Position numbers and translations under genes: made by a program
Assembly: GCA_019059635.1 (NCBI GenBank)
Contig: JAGVRJ010000001.1
Span: forward strand, 2,108,001 to 2,172,000
Reading direction: 5' to 3'
DNA from: Proales similis
Taxonomy: Eukaryota > Rotifera > Eurotatoria > Ploima > Proalidae
Length of the DNA: 64,000 nt
In this document: in pieces, positions 52,011 through 64,000 of the stretch
Position numbering within the stretch: the first letter of the stretch is position 1
Layout of the letters: the number at the start of each line of letters is the position of its first letter
Notes under the pieces: model-generated
What the model saw: the letters and a program-made list of their open reading frames with translations, nothing else
What the model was told of the DNA's origin: nothing
Database searches by the model: none

Positions 52011-53888
52011 CTAAACTTGATAAGAAGTGGAGGAAACGTTTCCGCCTCGACCGGTCCAGTTGGTGTGATGGAACTTGCCGGGCTCGCCGATCAGCTCGTA
52101 GGTGTGAGCGCCAAAGTAGTCGCGCTGCGCCTGAATCAAATTGGCCGGCAGCTTGGCTGTGCGGTAGCCGTCAAAGAACGCAAGTGCCGACGAGAAGCAG
52201 GGCAGTGGAATGCCGAGTTGAACGCCGTTGGCGATCACGTTTCGCCACGAGTCCTATTTATTCGTTCGAGTTGGCTGAGTTAGTCAACAGTCAGACAGAG
52301 TGCTCTCACCTGGCACTTTTGAATCTCAGCCGCAAAGTAACTGTCCATCAGCAAGTTGTTTAGGTCCGGATTGGCGTCAAACGCCTGTTTGATGTTGCCC
52401 AAGAACGTGCTTGCCAAGAAGCGAGTTAATTTGACGCGAGTCGGCTACAAGCCTCGTTGGCTACTTACCTGCGAATGATGCAACCTCTGTCCGATTCGGT
52501 CGAGTGGTTAGAACAGGCCAGAATGAGTTGTGCGAGGACGCAAACTTACCCGCGCCACATTAGAGCGATGCCACCGTAGTTGAGTTTCCACGAGTATTTG
52601 CTGGCCGCCTCGCGCAGCAGCATGAACCCTTGCGCATACGAAATGATCTTGGAGGCGTACAAAGCCTTTCACAAGTGGCCACGTTATTCACACTCATTTT
52701 GGCGATTCAGATGAATGGCTTTTTACTTTGCGAATGTCCTCGACGAATTTGGCTCGATCGCCAGTGAACTTGGTGTTATGTGGACCGGCGAGCTTTTTGC
52801 TGGCTGCTTGGCGCTCGTCGAACAAGCTCGAGAGGCAACGGGCGAACACAGCCTCGCCGATCAGTGTGACCGGAATGCCGTAGTCGAGCGATTCAATCGC
52901 GGTCCACTTTCCAGTTCCTTTCTGTTTGAGCAGGCGAATGAAATGATTGCCGAAGGAATTTGTGGCAAATGCACGAACCTGGCCAGCGCTGTCCTTGATC
53001 TTTGGCAGCAAGTGCTCGTTGCTCTCTTTGTACTTGAGAATGTCGGCCGTGATCTCGATGAGAAATGAGTCGAGCTCGGTCTTGTTCCACTGGCTGAACA
53101 CGTCGGCGATTTCGTCGAGGCCCATGCCGACCGCGTTGTGCATCAAGTCGAACGCCTCGCAGATGAGCTGCATATCGCCGTACTCGATGCCGTTGTGCAC
53201 CATTTTGACAAAGTGGCCGGCGCCGCCCTCGCCAACCCAGTCGCAGCAGGCCTCGTTGTTCATTACCTTGGCCGCGATCGATTGGAATATGTCCTTTACA
53301 TGCGGCCAGCCTTCGGTTGAACCGCCGGGCATAATCGACGGACCGTAGCGGGCGCCTTCTTCGCCGCCAGACACGCCGCAGCCCATAAAGTGGATTCCGT
53401 TCACCTTCAGCTCATCGAATCGTCGCTGTGTGTCCAAGTAGAGCGAGTTGCCGCCGTCGATTATTATGTCGCCGCTCTCGAGATGCGGCACCTGAGGCAA
53501 ATTTTTCGGTCATTTTCAACGTTCACGGTCTATGGGACTTAAACGGGCCACTGACCAGCTGCTGAATGAAGGCGTCAACCGCCTTGCCGGCCTGCACCAT
53601 CAGCATCACTCGTCGCGGCTTCTTCAGCACTTGGATCATCTCTTCGATTGAGCGGGCGCCGATTATGTTGGTTCCCTTGGCCTCGTTGGCCAGGAATCGG
53701 TCCACTTTTTCCACGGTGCGGTTGAACGCGCAGACCACGAACCCGTGGTCGTTCATGTTCAAGATCAAGTTCTGTCCCATCACGGCCAGACCGACCACAG
53801 CTATATCGGCTCTCCTAAAATTGTTCGGTGAAATTAAACTAAATTAATAAAAGAAGCCGGTCGGTGCTGCTCACTGAGTGTTGGTCAT
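52011..53888 (-). CDS. PGD: 6-phosphogluconate dehydrogenase, decarboxylating
   Basis: A 14-nt first exon (53888-53875, ATG plus MTNT) joins at a GTGAGC donor to [18 protein letters not shown], the NADP-binding GxAxMG loop. Other landmarks are [51 protein letters not shown] and [20 protein letters not shown], which carries the catalytic Lys and the HNGIEY signature, then [11 protein letters not shown] and [10 protein letters not shown] at the end. Several introns of 50-60 bp interrupt the second half (for example about 52250-52310). It makes ribulose-5-phosphate and NADPH in the oxidative pentose phosphate pathway. The length fits the usual 480 or so residues. Confidence 0.96.
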
Positions 53889-54995
53889 TTCTTGCAGTCT
53901 CTGTTTGCTTCAAATTTGCTTCGATTGATTCGCCTAAATCGCGATTTGCTTGTCTGAAATTCGAAAAGAATGCCGATTAAATGGCGAGATGAGAAGGTAT
54001 CGGTTGAATGCCACATCATCATTGTGGCGGCCGCACAGACGTGAGTCGAGCGATTGAGCGGCGAGAGAGGAGGTCGACATAGTTGGCCACCGACTCCATT
54101 CTAGATGCTCGACAGCTTCTATTCAGCAACAAGCCGGACCAGCTTGAACTGCGGGCAGAACTTGATTCAACTCTGCTCTTGCTCGCTTTGCACTGTTCAT
54201 TCGCCGTTCTATTACGAACGTTCGATTTCGTTTGTTTCGTTCGCTGCTCCAGACTTGCCTAGAACAACGACGACGCACGCACGCACATTCTTCTCTTAAT
54301 TTGGCTAAATCAGCTTCAATTAGCGTCTTCTACTTGTTCGCTGCATTTTAGCTGTGTCATTATTCAAGTTTGCATAATCAAACAGACGACACTTGTCCTC
54401 TGTCGCAAACATGCTGAGTCGAAGCGAGACTGTTCGTAGCGTCTGCTCGACGGACCACAGACAGCAGACGGGTGAGCAAACGGGTGAGCAAAGGGATGAG
54501 CAAGATTGAAACTGTTTTGAATTTTTATTTGCACATTTGGATCGGCCTGTTTTGAAGGCATTTTACGAATACAGATCGAGCAGAAGAGCAAAAAGCCGCA
54601 AGCAGCTAAAGGATTGAGAATTTGATTGAAACAAAACAATGTAGCGCTCGTGTCAAATTTCGATGAAATAGTAACAAACAAAAAAAAGAGAAACGAATTG
54701 AAAAAGCAGATGAAAGCAGAAGATTGAAATTGATTCAAATAAGAGAAGAAGCCGACGCGCTGACGGCTGTGATTGCGCGACTGCGAGAGGAAACTGGTCG
54801 ACGCAGACGGAGCAACAAAATAGCATAAAACCTGAGTAGACAATTAGTGGCCAGTTTGGCGATAAATAAAACCAACTTGCTGTTAAATAGACGGGCAGAG
54901 GCGAGGAATGATGACTAGATGCAAGAGGGAGAGAGGGAGAGCGAGACAAAGAGAGAGAGAAGAGAGATGGGCGATGGGACGAGTCAAGCGGCCAG
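53889..54995. other. PGD promoter side and Eph receptor 3' UTR
   Basis: TTTATT at about 54526 could end the Eph transcript about 470 bp past its stop. GA runs lie at 54930-54966. Frames on either strand here look like UTR noise. Confidence 0.5.
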
Positions 54996-57900
54996 TCAAA
55001 CCAAGAAGCCAGAGCCGAGCGCTGCGTTCGATGAGCTCATCCAGTCGGGGTCGAACGCTTGGTTGGCGCCGCTCATTGTGGTCGTGGTCGTCGAGCTGCT
55101 CGGCACGTACTGGGTGTCGTAGGTGCTGCGCAGGGCCTCAATTATCTTGCGCTGCTCGAGTGGATGTGAGATGCCAAACGTCAATGTAAGATCTCGTTCG
55201 TTAAGTTGGAACAGATTGGACATGTTGCCAAAGCCGGCGCGTTCGAACGCCAGCGAATATTGCTCGAGGCCGATCGAGGCCAGAAAGTGACGCGTTTTGG
55301 TGAGCTGCACTCGGCTCGGCGCTCGACTGTTTATGGGCAGCAACTCGCGCGGCTTGCTCAGCTCGTTGAGCTCGCCGGGTCGCTTGATGATCGACTCGAG
55401 TGTGTTGACTATTTCGGAGAAGCGCGGCCTGAGCAAGCGGTCCTCTCGCCAGCAGACGAACATCAACTCGTACAGACAGGCGGGACAGTTGAGCGGCGGC
55501 GGCAGGCGATAGTGCTCCTGCACGGCCTTGATCACGTCCTTGTTCTCCCAGTTCCAGTAGGGCCGCTCGCCGTAGCTGAGCACCTCCCAGCACAAGACGC
55601 CAAACGACCAGACGTCCGAGGCGCACGTGTACTTGCGAAAGTTGCAGGCCTCGGGCGCGGTCCAGCGGATCGGTATCTTGCCGCCTTTGGTCGTGTACTC
55701 GAACGCGTCGTTGTTTATTTCGCGACTGAGGCCAAAGTCGGCCACTTTGCATTTGAGGTCGCGCGAGACGAGGATGTTGCGCGCGGCCAGATCGCGGTGA
55801 ATGTAATTCATGCCCGACAAATAGTTCATGCCGCTGGCCACGTCGCGCAGCATTCTGACCAGCTGCAGCACGCCCAGTTTGCTTTCGTTCAGACGAAGGA
55901 AAGAGTCGAGCGAGCCGTTCTCCATGTACTCGGTGACAATCATGAGCGGATGCGACTGGGTGACCACTCCTTCGAGTTTGATCACGTTGGCGTCCTTGAA
56001 CTGCGCCATGATGCTGGCCTCGGTGAGAAAGTCGCATCGGTTCTGTTCGGTGGCGGCGCCTTTCAGGGTCTTGATGGCGACCACTTGCTCGCTCCATGAG
56101 CTGAGACGCAGCACTCCTTTGCAGACGTCGCCGAACTCGCCGCCGCCAATCACCGACTCGATGATTATCTGCGACGGCTGCAGCTCGCGCGCAAACAAGC
56201 TCACCACTTTGGTCGGGTCTTCGTACGTGTGCGGGTCAATGTAGCTCTTGCTGAGCTGGGGCCAAGTGGGCGACGAGCCGCCGCTGCTCACCGTGCCCAG
56301 CTGGTTGTAGGCGAGCTGAACGCTCGTCTTCTTGCTCGTGTCAATCGAATCGCATTCGCTCACTGAGCGATCGCTACGTGCGCCCAGCGGGTATCCGCGC
56401 GAGCGCCACAACAGCACCAGAACAGTGAGCGTGGCCAATGCCACGCAAATCGACACCGAAACGATCACTGCCAAATAGATCTGAGCTCCCTGGCTCACGT
56501 TCGCCTGCCGCAACTGGCCCTGTCTGCCCGGCTCGTCTGTGCTCTGGGCCGCGTAGGTTTCGGACAGCGAGCTGGCGCGTACCGGCTCGCTGAACGCTCC
56601 CCATCCGTCCTTGGTCTGACAGCGCACCTGGAACATGTAGAGCGCGTCGCTGAGCAGGCCCGGATTCGGATTTTTTAGGGTGAAATTGCTGAGGGGCGCG
56701 CGCACGTTCACCAGCTCGGCAAGCGATTCGTGGCCCATTGGCCAGAATCGAATGTCGTACGAGTCGACCTCGAACGGTGCGTTGCTCCACATCACAAATA
56801 TCTGATTCAACTCCTTGAACTGATAGGCGGTCAAATTTTGCACATAAAGGCCGTAGACGGGCGAGCTGGTTTGAACTTTGACGTCGACTCGACGGGTCTC
56901 GTAGTCGGCGTCCGCGTGCTGCGAGTAGACTTCAATCAGATAGGTGGTGTCCGAGTCAAGTGCAGTGAGAACGGCCCTGCGGACGACGTTAGACGAGAGT
57001 TCAAAGCGATCGAGCAATGCGCCGCCTACCTGTTTGAGGAGAGCGCTCGCTGCCGCGGCAGGAATCTGACGTAGCTCTCGCACGGCCGCTTGTCTACACA
57101 GCCGGCCTGGTCTGTGCTCAGCGAGACGTTGCGGCCGCACTTGAAGCACTCAAGGTTGTACACAACCTGATGGCTGTCGGTTCGTTCGGCCTCGTTCCAT
57201 CTCAGCTTTATGCTCGCCTGGTCGACGTGGTAGACGGTGAGATTCTTTGGCTCGGGCGGCAGCGCTGCGAAATGCCAATGCCAATTAAAACCGACCCATT
57301 CGTCTCATTGATTGATCAACTTACGAATGCAGTCCGAGTAGAGGTCATCTGGTCGAACGCGGTAGTGACGGTCGAAGCATGTGCATTTGGTGCTGGCGCG
57401 ATTCACCGTCCAGCTGTTGACCGGACAAGGCTGGCACGCGGGCGTGTTGGCCACATTAGCCTTGAATTCACCCTGCGGGCACTCTGAAACGAATCGTTGA
57501 GTAAATATTTTGATGATTTAACAACAGGCTTGATGAAGAGAGAAAGAGAGCCGCCCAATTGGCCCGTGATTGATCGGAAGCTCACAGAGACTCAGAGAAA
57601 GAGAGAGAGTGATACAGAGAGAGAGAGAGAGAGAGATCAGAGTCGGCTTGTTTGTGATTTGTGTTTATGTGCGGCGAATGAAGCAAAAAATGAGTTTGAA
57701 CAAGTGTCTGAGAGAAGAGGGCCGCTCGCACCTAATTAGATCGCGCTATCTCATCTGATTAGGATTTCATTTGGAATGGCCAGCGGCAGCGAGATGCCAA
57801 ACGGCTGATAAAGACTAAGATCAAGATAAAAAGTCTCACCCGAGCATTCGTCGCGGGTCGAGCGGTAGTAGCCCGAGTCGCACTCGCACTTGCTGTCCTC

Positions 57901-58736
57901 GGTAATGAACCAGTTTCCTTTTGAGGACGTTTCGATCAAGAGGCTGACTGGCCGAGTTTGCGCAACTTACCGTTGGTCTGACAGAACGCGTAGGGCGTCT
58001 GATTGGACTGGGCGTTTGACACGCAGGTGCCATTGCGGCGAATCAGATCGGTGAGATTAGAGCCGGTCGGCGTTTGAGGCAACTCGATCAAGTTTTGCAC
58101 AGTCGACGAGCACAGTGTGAATAGTATTTGAACGGATAGAAGAGAGGCGCACGCGCCCTGGTCCCTGAACACCAAGTAGACGCCCTGTTTGTGCTGGCTT
58201 CCAAGCGGCAGATCGAGCTCGGTTGTGTAGATGCTCTGCGAGGGCGACGCGTAGACTGGCGCAATTGACGAGGCACTGTTGGGCGCGATTGTCTTCAAAT
58301 ATTGATAGTTGAGCTCGTCGAAGGCGGGCGCGGTCTCGTTCTGGTTCGCTTCGACGAAGAAGGCTTGAAACGTTTCCTTGCAGGTGCGCACCTCGCCCGG
58401 GTACTTGTTGCATTCGCGAATTGTGTACTTGAGTCGAACGACGAGACGATTGGCGGCCCCTCGCGACACCCACGGCAGCCGAAGCCAGTTGTTCGGGTTG
58501 CTGGACGAAATGTCGCAGACAAAGTGCACTCGCCAGACGTCACCGTTGCGTTGACTGAAACTCTGCTCTTTCCAGCCGGGCACTTCTAGCGACTGGCCGA
58601 ACGCTTGCTTGTGCCAGTTGAGCTCGCCCTGAAATGCGGTCGAGTCAAACACGATCTGCTCGAGCTTGTGCGAGCAGGCCGCCGACACTAGAGCGGCCAG
58701 TGCGATTAATTCGATAAAACTGCTCAAACTGTTCAT
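54996..58736 (-). CDS. EPH: Eph receptor tyrosine kinase
   Basis: Exon 1 (58736-57971) has a signal peptide (FIELIALAALVSAAC) and the ephrin-binding domain (GELNWHKQAFGQSLEVPGW, VWRVHFVCDI). Two exons carry the Cys-rich EGF-like part (SKCECDSGYYRS; CQPCPVNSWTVN). Two FNIII domains follow, the first in an exon coding EPKNLTVYHVDQASIKLRWN. The transmembrane helix is IYLAVIVSVSICVALATLTV. The kinase holds GGGEFGDVCKG, VVAIKTLKG, YIHRDLAARNILV, DFGLSR and PIRWTAPEA, so it should be active. A SAM domain (FLASIGLEQYSLAFERAGFG) precedes a tail ending GSGFLV, a possible PDZ ligand. Juxtamembrane TYEDPTKVV carries the regulatory Tyr. It appears to be an invertebrate-type Eph; only one is seen here. 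The intron 57840-57490 is filled with GA repeat. Confidence 0.95.
57538..57640. repeat. GA-rich microsatellite within an Eph intron
   Basis: An interrupted (GA)n tract occupies about 100 bp of the 350-bp intron, which is several-fold longer than typical introns of the window. Confidence 0.75.
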
Positions 58737-61700
58737 CTCTGCCTGTTTATGTCATATCGCTCAGAGCTCGCTGCCGTTTTGCTCCGTGTGTTTGTGAAAC
58801 TGCGCGTATGTGTCTTTATGCTTCAAATTGAATCTAATTTAAACGAAAAGCAAACCGACCGGTCGGTTAGAATGCAGAATAAACGCCGCCAATCGGCGAG
58901 AAAATCGCGCAGACGCAAACATCGAAACAGACGTCATTCAACACGTCCATCAGGCGGCTGGCTGGCTACCCGATATATCGATCGACCTCCATTTCAATTA
59001 AATTAAAGAATAGAAATTTGAGCTTGACGCTGACCTCGCCAATCAGAAGAAGAAGAAGAAAGCGCTGATCTAGACCGTCAATGAACGGAAACGTTCGACA
59101 CATTTGCAAACACAAGATCGCATTTAACGACGACGACGTGCACCTGATAAGCCGTCGCATTTGGCTTCGATCATGCACCGAGGCCAGTGTTAAGACCTTG
59201 ATGCCACCATCACTGCTCGGCCCCTTTCTGCGCTTCTGTTTGTGCGATCGTGATTTTCATTGAGCGTTTGTGTGTGTGTGTGTGTGGCCGCGCGTGTGTG
59301 GCGAGTTCAAGGCAAATTACATTGAGCAGCGAAAATAAACAAATTGTAACTTAATTCTCTACGGTCTGACTGACCCGCGAGAGCGCTTATCTCTTGGTGG
59401 CCATCACACTCTGGCCTTGTTGCTATTCGGCGCAGATAAGGCACGCACATATCGCCAGAGCGCTAAGATTCGCTAAGCGGTGCGCAAACTAGCGCTTCGT
59501 AGGCCCCTCTCTCTCTATCTCTCACTCTCGCTCTCTCTATCTCGTCTAGTGCGTGCGAGTGTGTGCGTAGATGACCGATCTATTCAGCACAAGGCCGAGA
59601 AGCTATCTGACGGACTGCGACAGATCGCAGCTGGGTTCGATCACCTTTCCCTCTTGTTGACTAGAGAGAGAGAGAGAAAAGGAAAGAGAGAGAGAGAGCG
59701 CGTTGTTTACTCATGTGAAAATATTAATCGAATATCTGTTTAGCTTCGTCGTGTCCGTCTAATTCGATGTGAAAAGTTAATTGAATTGGTCAGAGCATTG
59801 AGCAGGCGGCATTGAACATGCAAGTTCAATTGAACGCGAGATAGAGCGCCCCTCGGCGACCGCCCTCATCAACCCGCAGCGCTTAAACAGCCCGCGGAGT
59901 GAATTGAGAGTTCAGATCGGTCATCTCGTTATATTCACTTGGGCGACACTGTCACTCTCTCGTTGGCATTGTCGTTAATGTCCTTGCAGACCGACACTCG
60001 CACTTTGCGCACTGCAGCCCTTAGATCTCAATGAGCTCAATTCCATTTTTTATGTGTGTCTTTCTAATCGGCCTCTCTTTACCCGTATCGAATCGCACAA
60101 GGTCGCTTTAGAAAGTAAACGCGATCCGAAAAAACCAATATTTCAAACAACTGCGAGCGCAAATAAAACAAAACGGAGCGAGCTAGTGAGTGCGATCAAG
60201 AGAGAGAGGCCAGGAATGAAAATAAATGAGAACGAGTAGAGGCGAGGCAAAATCTCTGTGCGGTCTAGAAACGGCGAGAATGTGGCGCTCGAATAGCTAG
60301 GACCACCCGACACCCGTCCGAATGAAATTAATGATTTTGGGAATAGAATGGCGCTGTCAGCTGACACACGATAGATGCGCACCCCCTACACACACATACA
60401 CACACACACACTAGGCAGCAAATTACAAAACAATGAGCTCGCCAGTCATCGTATGTCCGATTCTCGTCTAAATATTTACGATGCGCGGGGCAGAATGAAA
60501 ACAAGAGAGACGACGACGACGACGAAGAAGGGCCAAAATTAGAATCAAGAAGAAGAAGAAGAAGAAGGAGGAGGCGAAGAGATGACGACAAAGAGAACGG
60601 CAGTCCATGTGTGCGTGTATCGGGATATGAGAGCTGCTGGTGTTTGCCAGCGAGCGCATCAAAAAGCGATTTAGGTGTCGATGAGCAGACTCGGCTCCGT
60701 GATAGATGAAGACGTGGACTAGCGAGTCAAATATTTGAGTTTGCGAACGAGTGCGGCCAAACGAGTGCGACCGAACGAATGCGGGACAACGTCAGTTAAT
60801 CGAATGGCACGGCTGGTGGTCGGCCCATTTTGGTTAGCAACCACTTGTTTTAAGCTCATGCGGCCGCATCCCAAGAGCTCTTAGGCAGGCCGCGCGCGCC
60901 CAGATAAATTTGTGCCAGTGTAATTGCTCTTAAATTAGCACTCTAGATTGTTGGCAATCATTTACTCTCACTTGCGCGCTCTGAGCCGCAAGTGCTACTC
61001 GCTCTCCCTCTTTTCCCCTCTCTCTCTCTCTCTCGCTCTGTGTGTGTGTGTGTATTTGGTCCTGCGCCTCCTCCTCCTCCTCTTCTTCTTCTTCTCTTAC
61101 CCTTCGCTGAGCAAAGTAGGGGTCCGACATGGCGCAATTGCTTCTTTGAGGCGTCGATTGCGCGTCGCCTCTTATTTCGCTCTGGACGACGCTTCATCTC
61201 AAATAATAAACGAAGAAACGTTTGCGTTCACTTCAAATGTTTCGGCCGCTTGTTTGACGTGGCCGAGAAACCCTAGAACGACGATGGATGAAGAGCAAGA
61301 ATGAAGAAAAAATAATAGACGAAAATAAAGGCGGTCATAAGCAAAATCCAGAGGAGTGTAGAAGCGAAGCCATTCTGGCCAGAAGAGGCGATTTCGAAGT
61401 AGAAACCGGTCGAAAGTCGATTTTGGCCCGGCCTAATGGACATGCAAGCTGCACGGGCCAAGCAAACGATTGACTAACTGACTGACTGGCTGGCTGGCGG
61501 GCCGGGTGGCTGGCTGGCTGAGGGCTTGGCAGATTATTTGGCTGAGAAAACCAATCTGGACGAACGCTTGTTCAATCGCAATGAAAGCAAGCCAAGACCG
61601 ATCAAGGCGATTAGAAAGCTGGATTAGGGCCGGATTTGTAGGCTTATTAAGAGGCCAGCATTGGCCTATGCGGAATCAAAAAGTGATCGCACGGAGATTA

Positions 61701-63630
61701 GAATTTGGCAAGAATGCGCGCTCTCTAATCCAAGTCACTTGGCAGTGTGAGCTAATGGAGACACAGAACGGCAACCAAAGATAGAGAGCACACGCGTTCA
61801 TGCAGCGAGAGGAGGCAAATTGGCCGCTTCCATTCGGTTAAGCAGCTGAGCTCGATTAGCTCACGCCCGAATGGCTTGACTTTGAATAATCGACTCAAAC
61901 AAGTCTAATTTGCATATGAAAGCGACTGAGAAAAAGCAATAAAGAAGAAGGCGCGGCCTTGCACCGGCCGCTTCCGCTGCCTCGTTCGCTAGATTGAAAT
62001 TAGCAGTTTTGTTCGGTTGGCTCGACCGACTGACTTGTTCCTGCTCAATGTTATTCTTCTTGTTATTGTTTTTGCATAGACAAGGAATTTGTGCCCATAG
62101 AGCAATAAACGAGTGCGAGCGGCAAGGCACACACTCGAATGCGGCCAGCATATAAATGAAATCGCACGCAGGGAGAGCGCAAGCCGAAAATGAAAAGTAA
62201 ACAGATGTGGCGGTGCTTACTGTGGCCACAGAAACAAAGAGGCACAGAGAGAGAGAGAGAGAGAGAGAGCGAGAAACGGAGAAATAGAAAGAATCGACGA
62301 GTAAACACAACAGCCAAAGTTGACTCGTCAAGGTGTCCATTCACTCGCTGTGTGTGTGCGGGCCGACCTCTGCTCGTCCGGCTCGTCGGCCAAACTCATT
62401 AATTTTAAACGCTCTCTCTCTCTCTCGTCCGCCTACCGCGCCAGATGGCTCGAGCATTTCGGCCACAAGCAGCCGAATTGCAATTCGTACCTCATCAACC
62501 CACTTAGCTCAATTGAATGTCGATCAATAAAATTTCGGGCGTCAGTTTCTTCCCATCGAGCGTGTAAATCGAGTCGGGCAAGCGCCACATGATTCTCGCT
62601 GGCCATCTCGTCGACTAATAATCAGTTGACTGACTTACTAGCTGATCGCCTGGCTGCCTATCGGCCGGTCTGGCCAGTCTAACTAGCTCGCCAACAACTG
62701 ACTGACGGGCAAACTGTTTGTGATTGAAGCTGTTTGCTGATACTGCTGTTACTTTGTGAACGGTGTCGCCTCGAATTCGTTCGTCTGATCACGCTTGTCT
62801 GAGTCGTGTCCGACAACTCGGCTTGGGTCATGCTGAGTCAACAATCCGGTTGGATAAGCTTGCTATTTTATTTTTATGAGCTGTGTTGGTGTTTTTCTAA
62901 ATAGAGAATCTGGCCGCTTTATTACTGAACGTTCAAGACACAAACACACACACACAGCACTCACAGACAGGCGAGCACACTGGTTATTAAAAAAAAAGAG
63001 GTCTGACGACGACTCGCGAGCAGAGAGCATTTGCATTTTGATTGATACACTCCGCACGCCTGATTTGCTCGATTATTAAACGCCTCAAGTAGACGCGCGA
63101 ATAGAGCGAGAAATATGATGAAGCAAAGGCAGAAGCCAATGTCTGTAATCTCTCTCTCTGCCTCTCTGCCTCTCAAAAGCTCGTCTTCTCACTTGGGCTG
63201 CACAGGCCGGACGACGTGTGTTTGTTCACGCTCGGATGATTTCGAATCCAGTTAATACCTTCTTCTACTCAATCGGCTGCCTGTCTCACTCCTCGTCCTG
63301 TTTGGCGCTCTCCGTTTATTAACTTGTTTATTCACGAGCTTATTGATCATCCCATTGAGGCTGTAGCCGCTTCCTGTTCGAATCTCATTAAATTTTAATT
63401 ATAGCCTCGCCAGCTGCCATTATTGTGCTTGCGCTCACGCTTGCCGGAAAGAGAAAAAAAAAGAAGCTGACACATTCATGGCCTGGCGGAGAGAGCAGGC
63501 CAAAAAGTAGGCGGACGTGAGCACCGCATGCTCACTGCCCAATTGACTCTGTCAGCAGAAGCTATTTTTACGCAAATTAGCTCGCGAAGCACTTGAACTT
63601 GGATTGTGCTCGTTTTAATAAAAAAAAATA
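58737..63630. other. Gene-poor region upstream of the Eph receptor
   Basis: Almost 5 kb contain no exon I can defend. Present are GT/CA runs (59268-59284, 60392-60410, 61042-61053), CT/GA runs (59505-59545, 59660-59698, 61018-61034, 62247-62270), GAA/GAC triplets (60510-60570, 61070-61095) and a degenerate GGCT repeat (61484-61522). It is the likely cis-regulatory territory of the Eph gene. Confidence 0.5.
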
Positions 63631-63819
63631 TGGAAACAGATGAAGAAGAAGAAAAGATGGAGAAGAAACGGCCAGTGCGGACAGGTCGACAGCAATTAAT
63701 CGAAGCCTTTCAAACAAGCAGACTCGTCCCAGTCGAGAACTCGTACAATCCAATCTCCCAAGAGAGACGGAATTTCCTATCAAATGACCTAGCCGGTCTC
63801 GTGAAGCCGCAGTTTTAGT
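63631..63819 (+). CDS. Short open frame, hypothetical small basic/acidic protein
   Basis: ATG 63631 gives 62 residues: an acidic start (METDEEEEKMEKK), then RTGRQQLIEAFQTSRLVPVE and RRNFLSNDLAGLVKPQF. Upstream is a T-rich then A-rich stretch. I recognise no family and see no splice sites to extend it; the even composition and lack of simple repeat in the second half make it slightly more credible than neighbouring frames. It could be a conserved micropeptide or chance. Confidence 0.3.
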
Positions 63820-64000
63820 TTTATTTTTCTCTCTTGTTTTCGAATACATTTCGTCCGCACCGAAGCCACGACTGACTCAGTAAGCTCATCAGAGTACACA
63901 GGCACACGGCCGTCAAATCGCTATTCTTAAATCGGAGGACTTCGTGGTCATAAAGTCGGTTCTAATTCGAATACTCACACACGCGTCACGCTAATGAGGG
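63820..64000. other. Right edge of window
   Basis: Nothing recognisable. Confidence 0.4.

Noticed and set aside
54364-54843. Minus-strand frame of 159 codons after the Eph stop
   Set aside because: Phe/Ser-rich translation of the Eph 3' UTR; no ATG-linked domain or splice logic.
55206-56099. Long plus-strand frame of 297 codons in the kinase region
   Set aside because: Antisense shadow of the Eph kinase exon.
58749-59006. Plus-strand ATG frame of 85 codons upstream of Eph
   Set aside because: Arg/Lys-rich, no similarity, starts within the likely Eph promoter; nothing supports translation.
59560-59660. Possible tRNA, because GGTTCGATC resembles a B box
   Set aside because: No matching A box, acceptor stem or anticodon arm could be folded around it.
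60958-61304. Several overlapping frames around CT/GAA repeats
   Set aside because: Their residues are simply translated microsatellite (SLSLS, EEEEE, GGGG).

Overview
The window is nuclear DNA from a small-genome bilaterian animal. The evidence is a metazoan gene set (Raptor, Drosha, an Eph receptor, KNL1, HSBP1, STEEP1, TMEM192), very short introns (most resolved ones are 40-72 bp), long intron-poor exons, close gene spacing, and spacers full of GA/CT microsatellites. A U12-type AT-AC intron in HSBP1 argues against C. elegans-like nematodes, which have lost the minor spliceosome. I cannot name the phylum from sequence alone.

Layout, left to right. 1-2.5 kb: C-terminal two thirds of Raptor (+). 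2.97-13.5 kb: three head-to-head pairs, each a METTL24-like methyltransferase (-) and a NodZ/fucosyltransferase-like type II membrane glycosyltransferase (+). The methyltransferase of pair 1 is broken by a 287-bp deletion. The pairs are interrupted by a winged-helix/nucleoside-phosphorylase gene (5.4-7.6 kb, -) and by a decayed copy of the STEEP1 3' end (about 8.2-8.4 kb). The intact STEEP1 follows at 13.8-14.7 kb (-). 15.4-20 kb: a single-exon AT-hook, low-complexity protein (-). 20.7-24.4 kb: Drosha (-). 24.7-25.8 kb: TMEM192 (-). 26.1-28.2 kb: a GLUT-type sugar transporter (-). 30.5-31.5 kb: a C2H2 zinc-finger gene (+). 34.1-36.4 kb: PP2A B56 subunit (-). 37.1-37.7 kb: unknown protein (-). 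38.7-40.0 kb: proteasome subunit Rpn9/PSMD13 (+). 40.4 kb: small unknown gene (+). 41.0-42.4 kb: NSUN4 (+). 42.5-43.1 kb: HSBP1 (-). 43.9-44.9 kb: HSPBP1 (+). 45.8-47.8 kb: NAPRT (-). 49.0-51.7 kb: KNL1 (-). 52.0-53.9 kb: 6-phosphogluconate dehydrogenase (-). 55.0-58.7 kb: Eph receptor (-). 58.7-64 kb is gene-poor.

Most genes are unrelated housekeeping genes. The exception is the triplicated methyltransferase/glycosyltransferase array. Each pair is divergent across a spacer of roughly 200-300 bp, both partners are type II membrane proteins, and the copies are nearly identical in the lumenal domains but differ in membrane anchors. This suggests a co-regulated glycan-building and methylating module kept alike by gene conversion. 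The second notable item is HSBP1: a U12-type intron with two candidate terminal exons, each with its own U12-like branch site and AC acceptor, that would swap the second half of the coiled coil.
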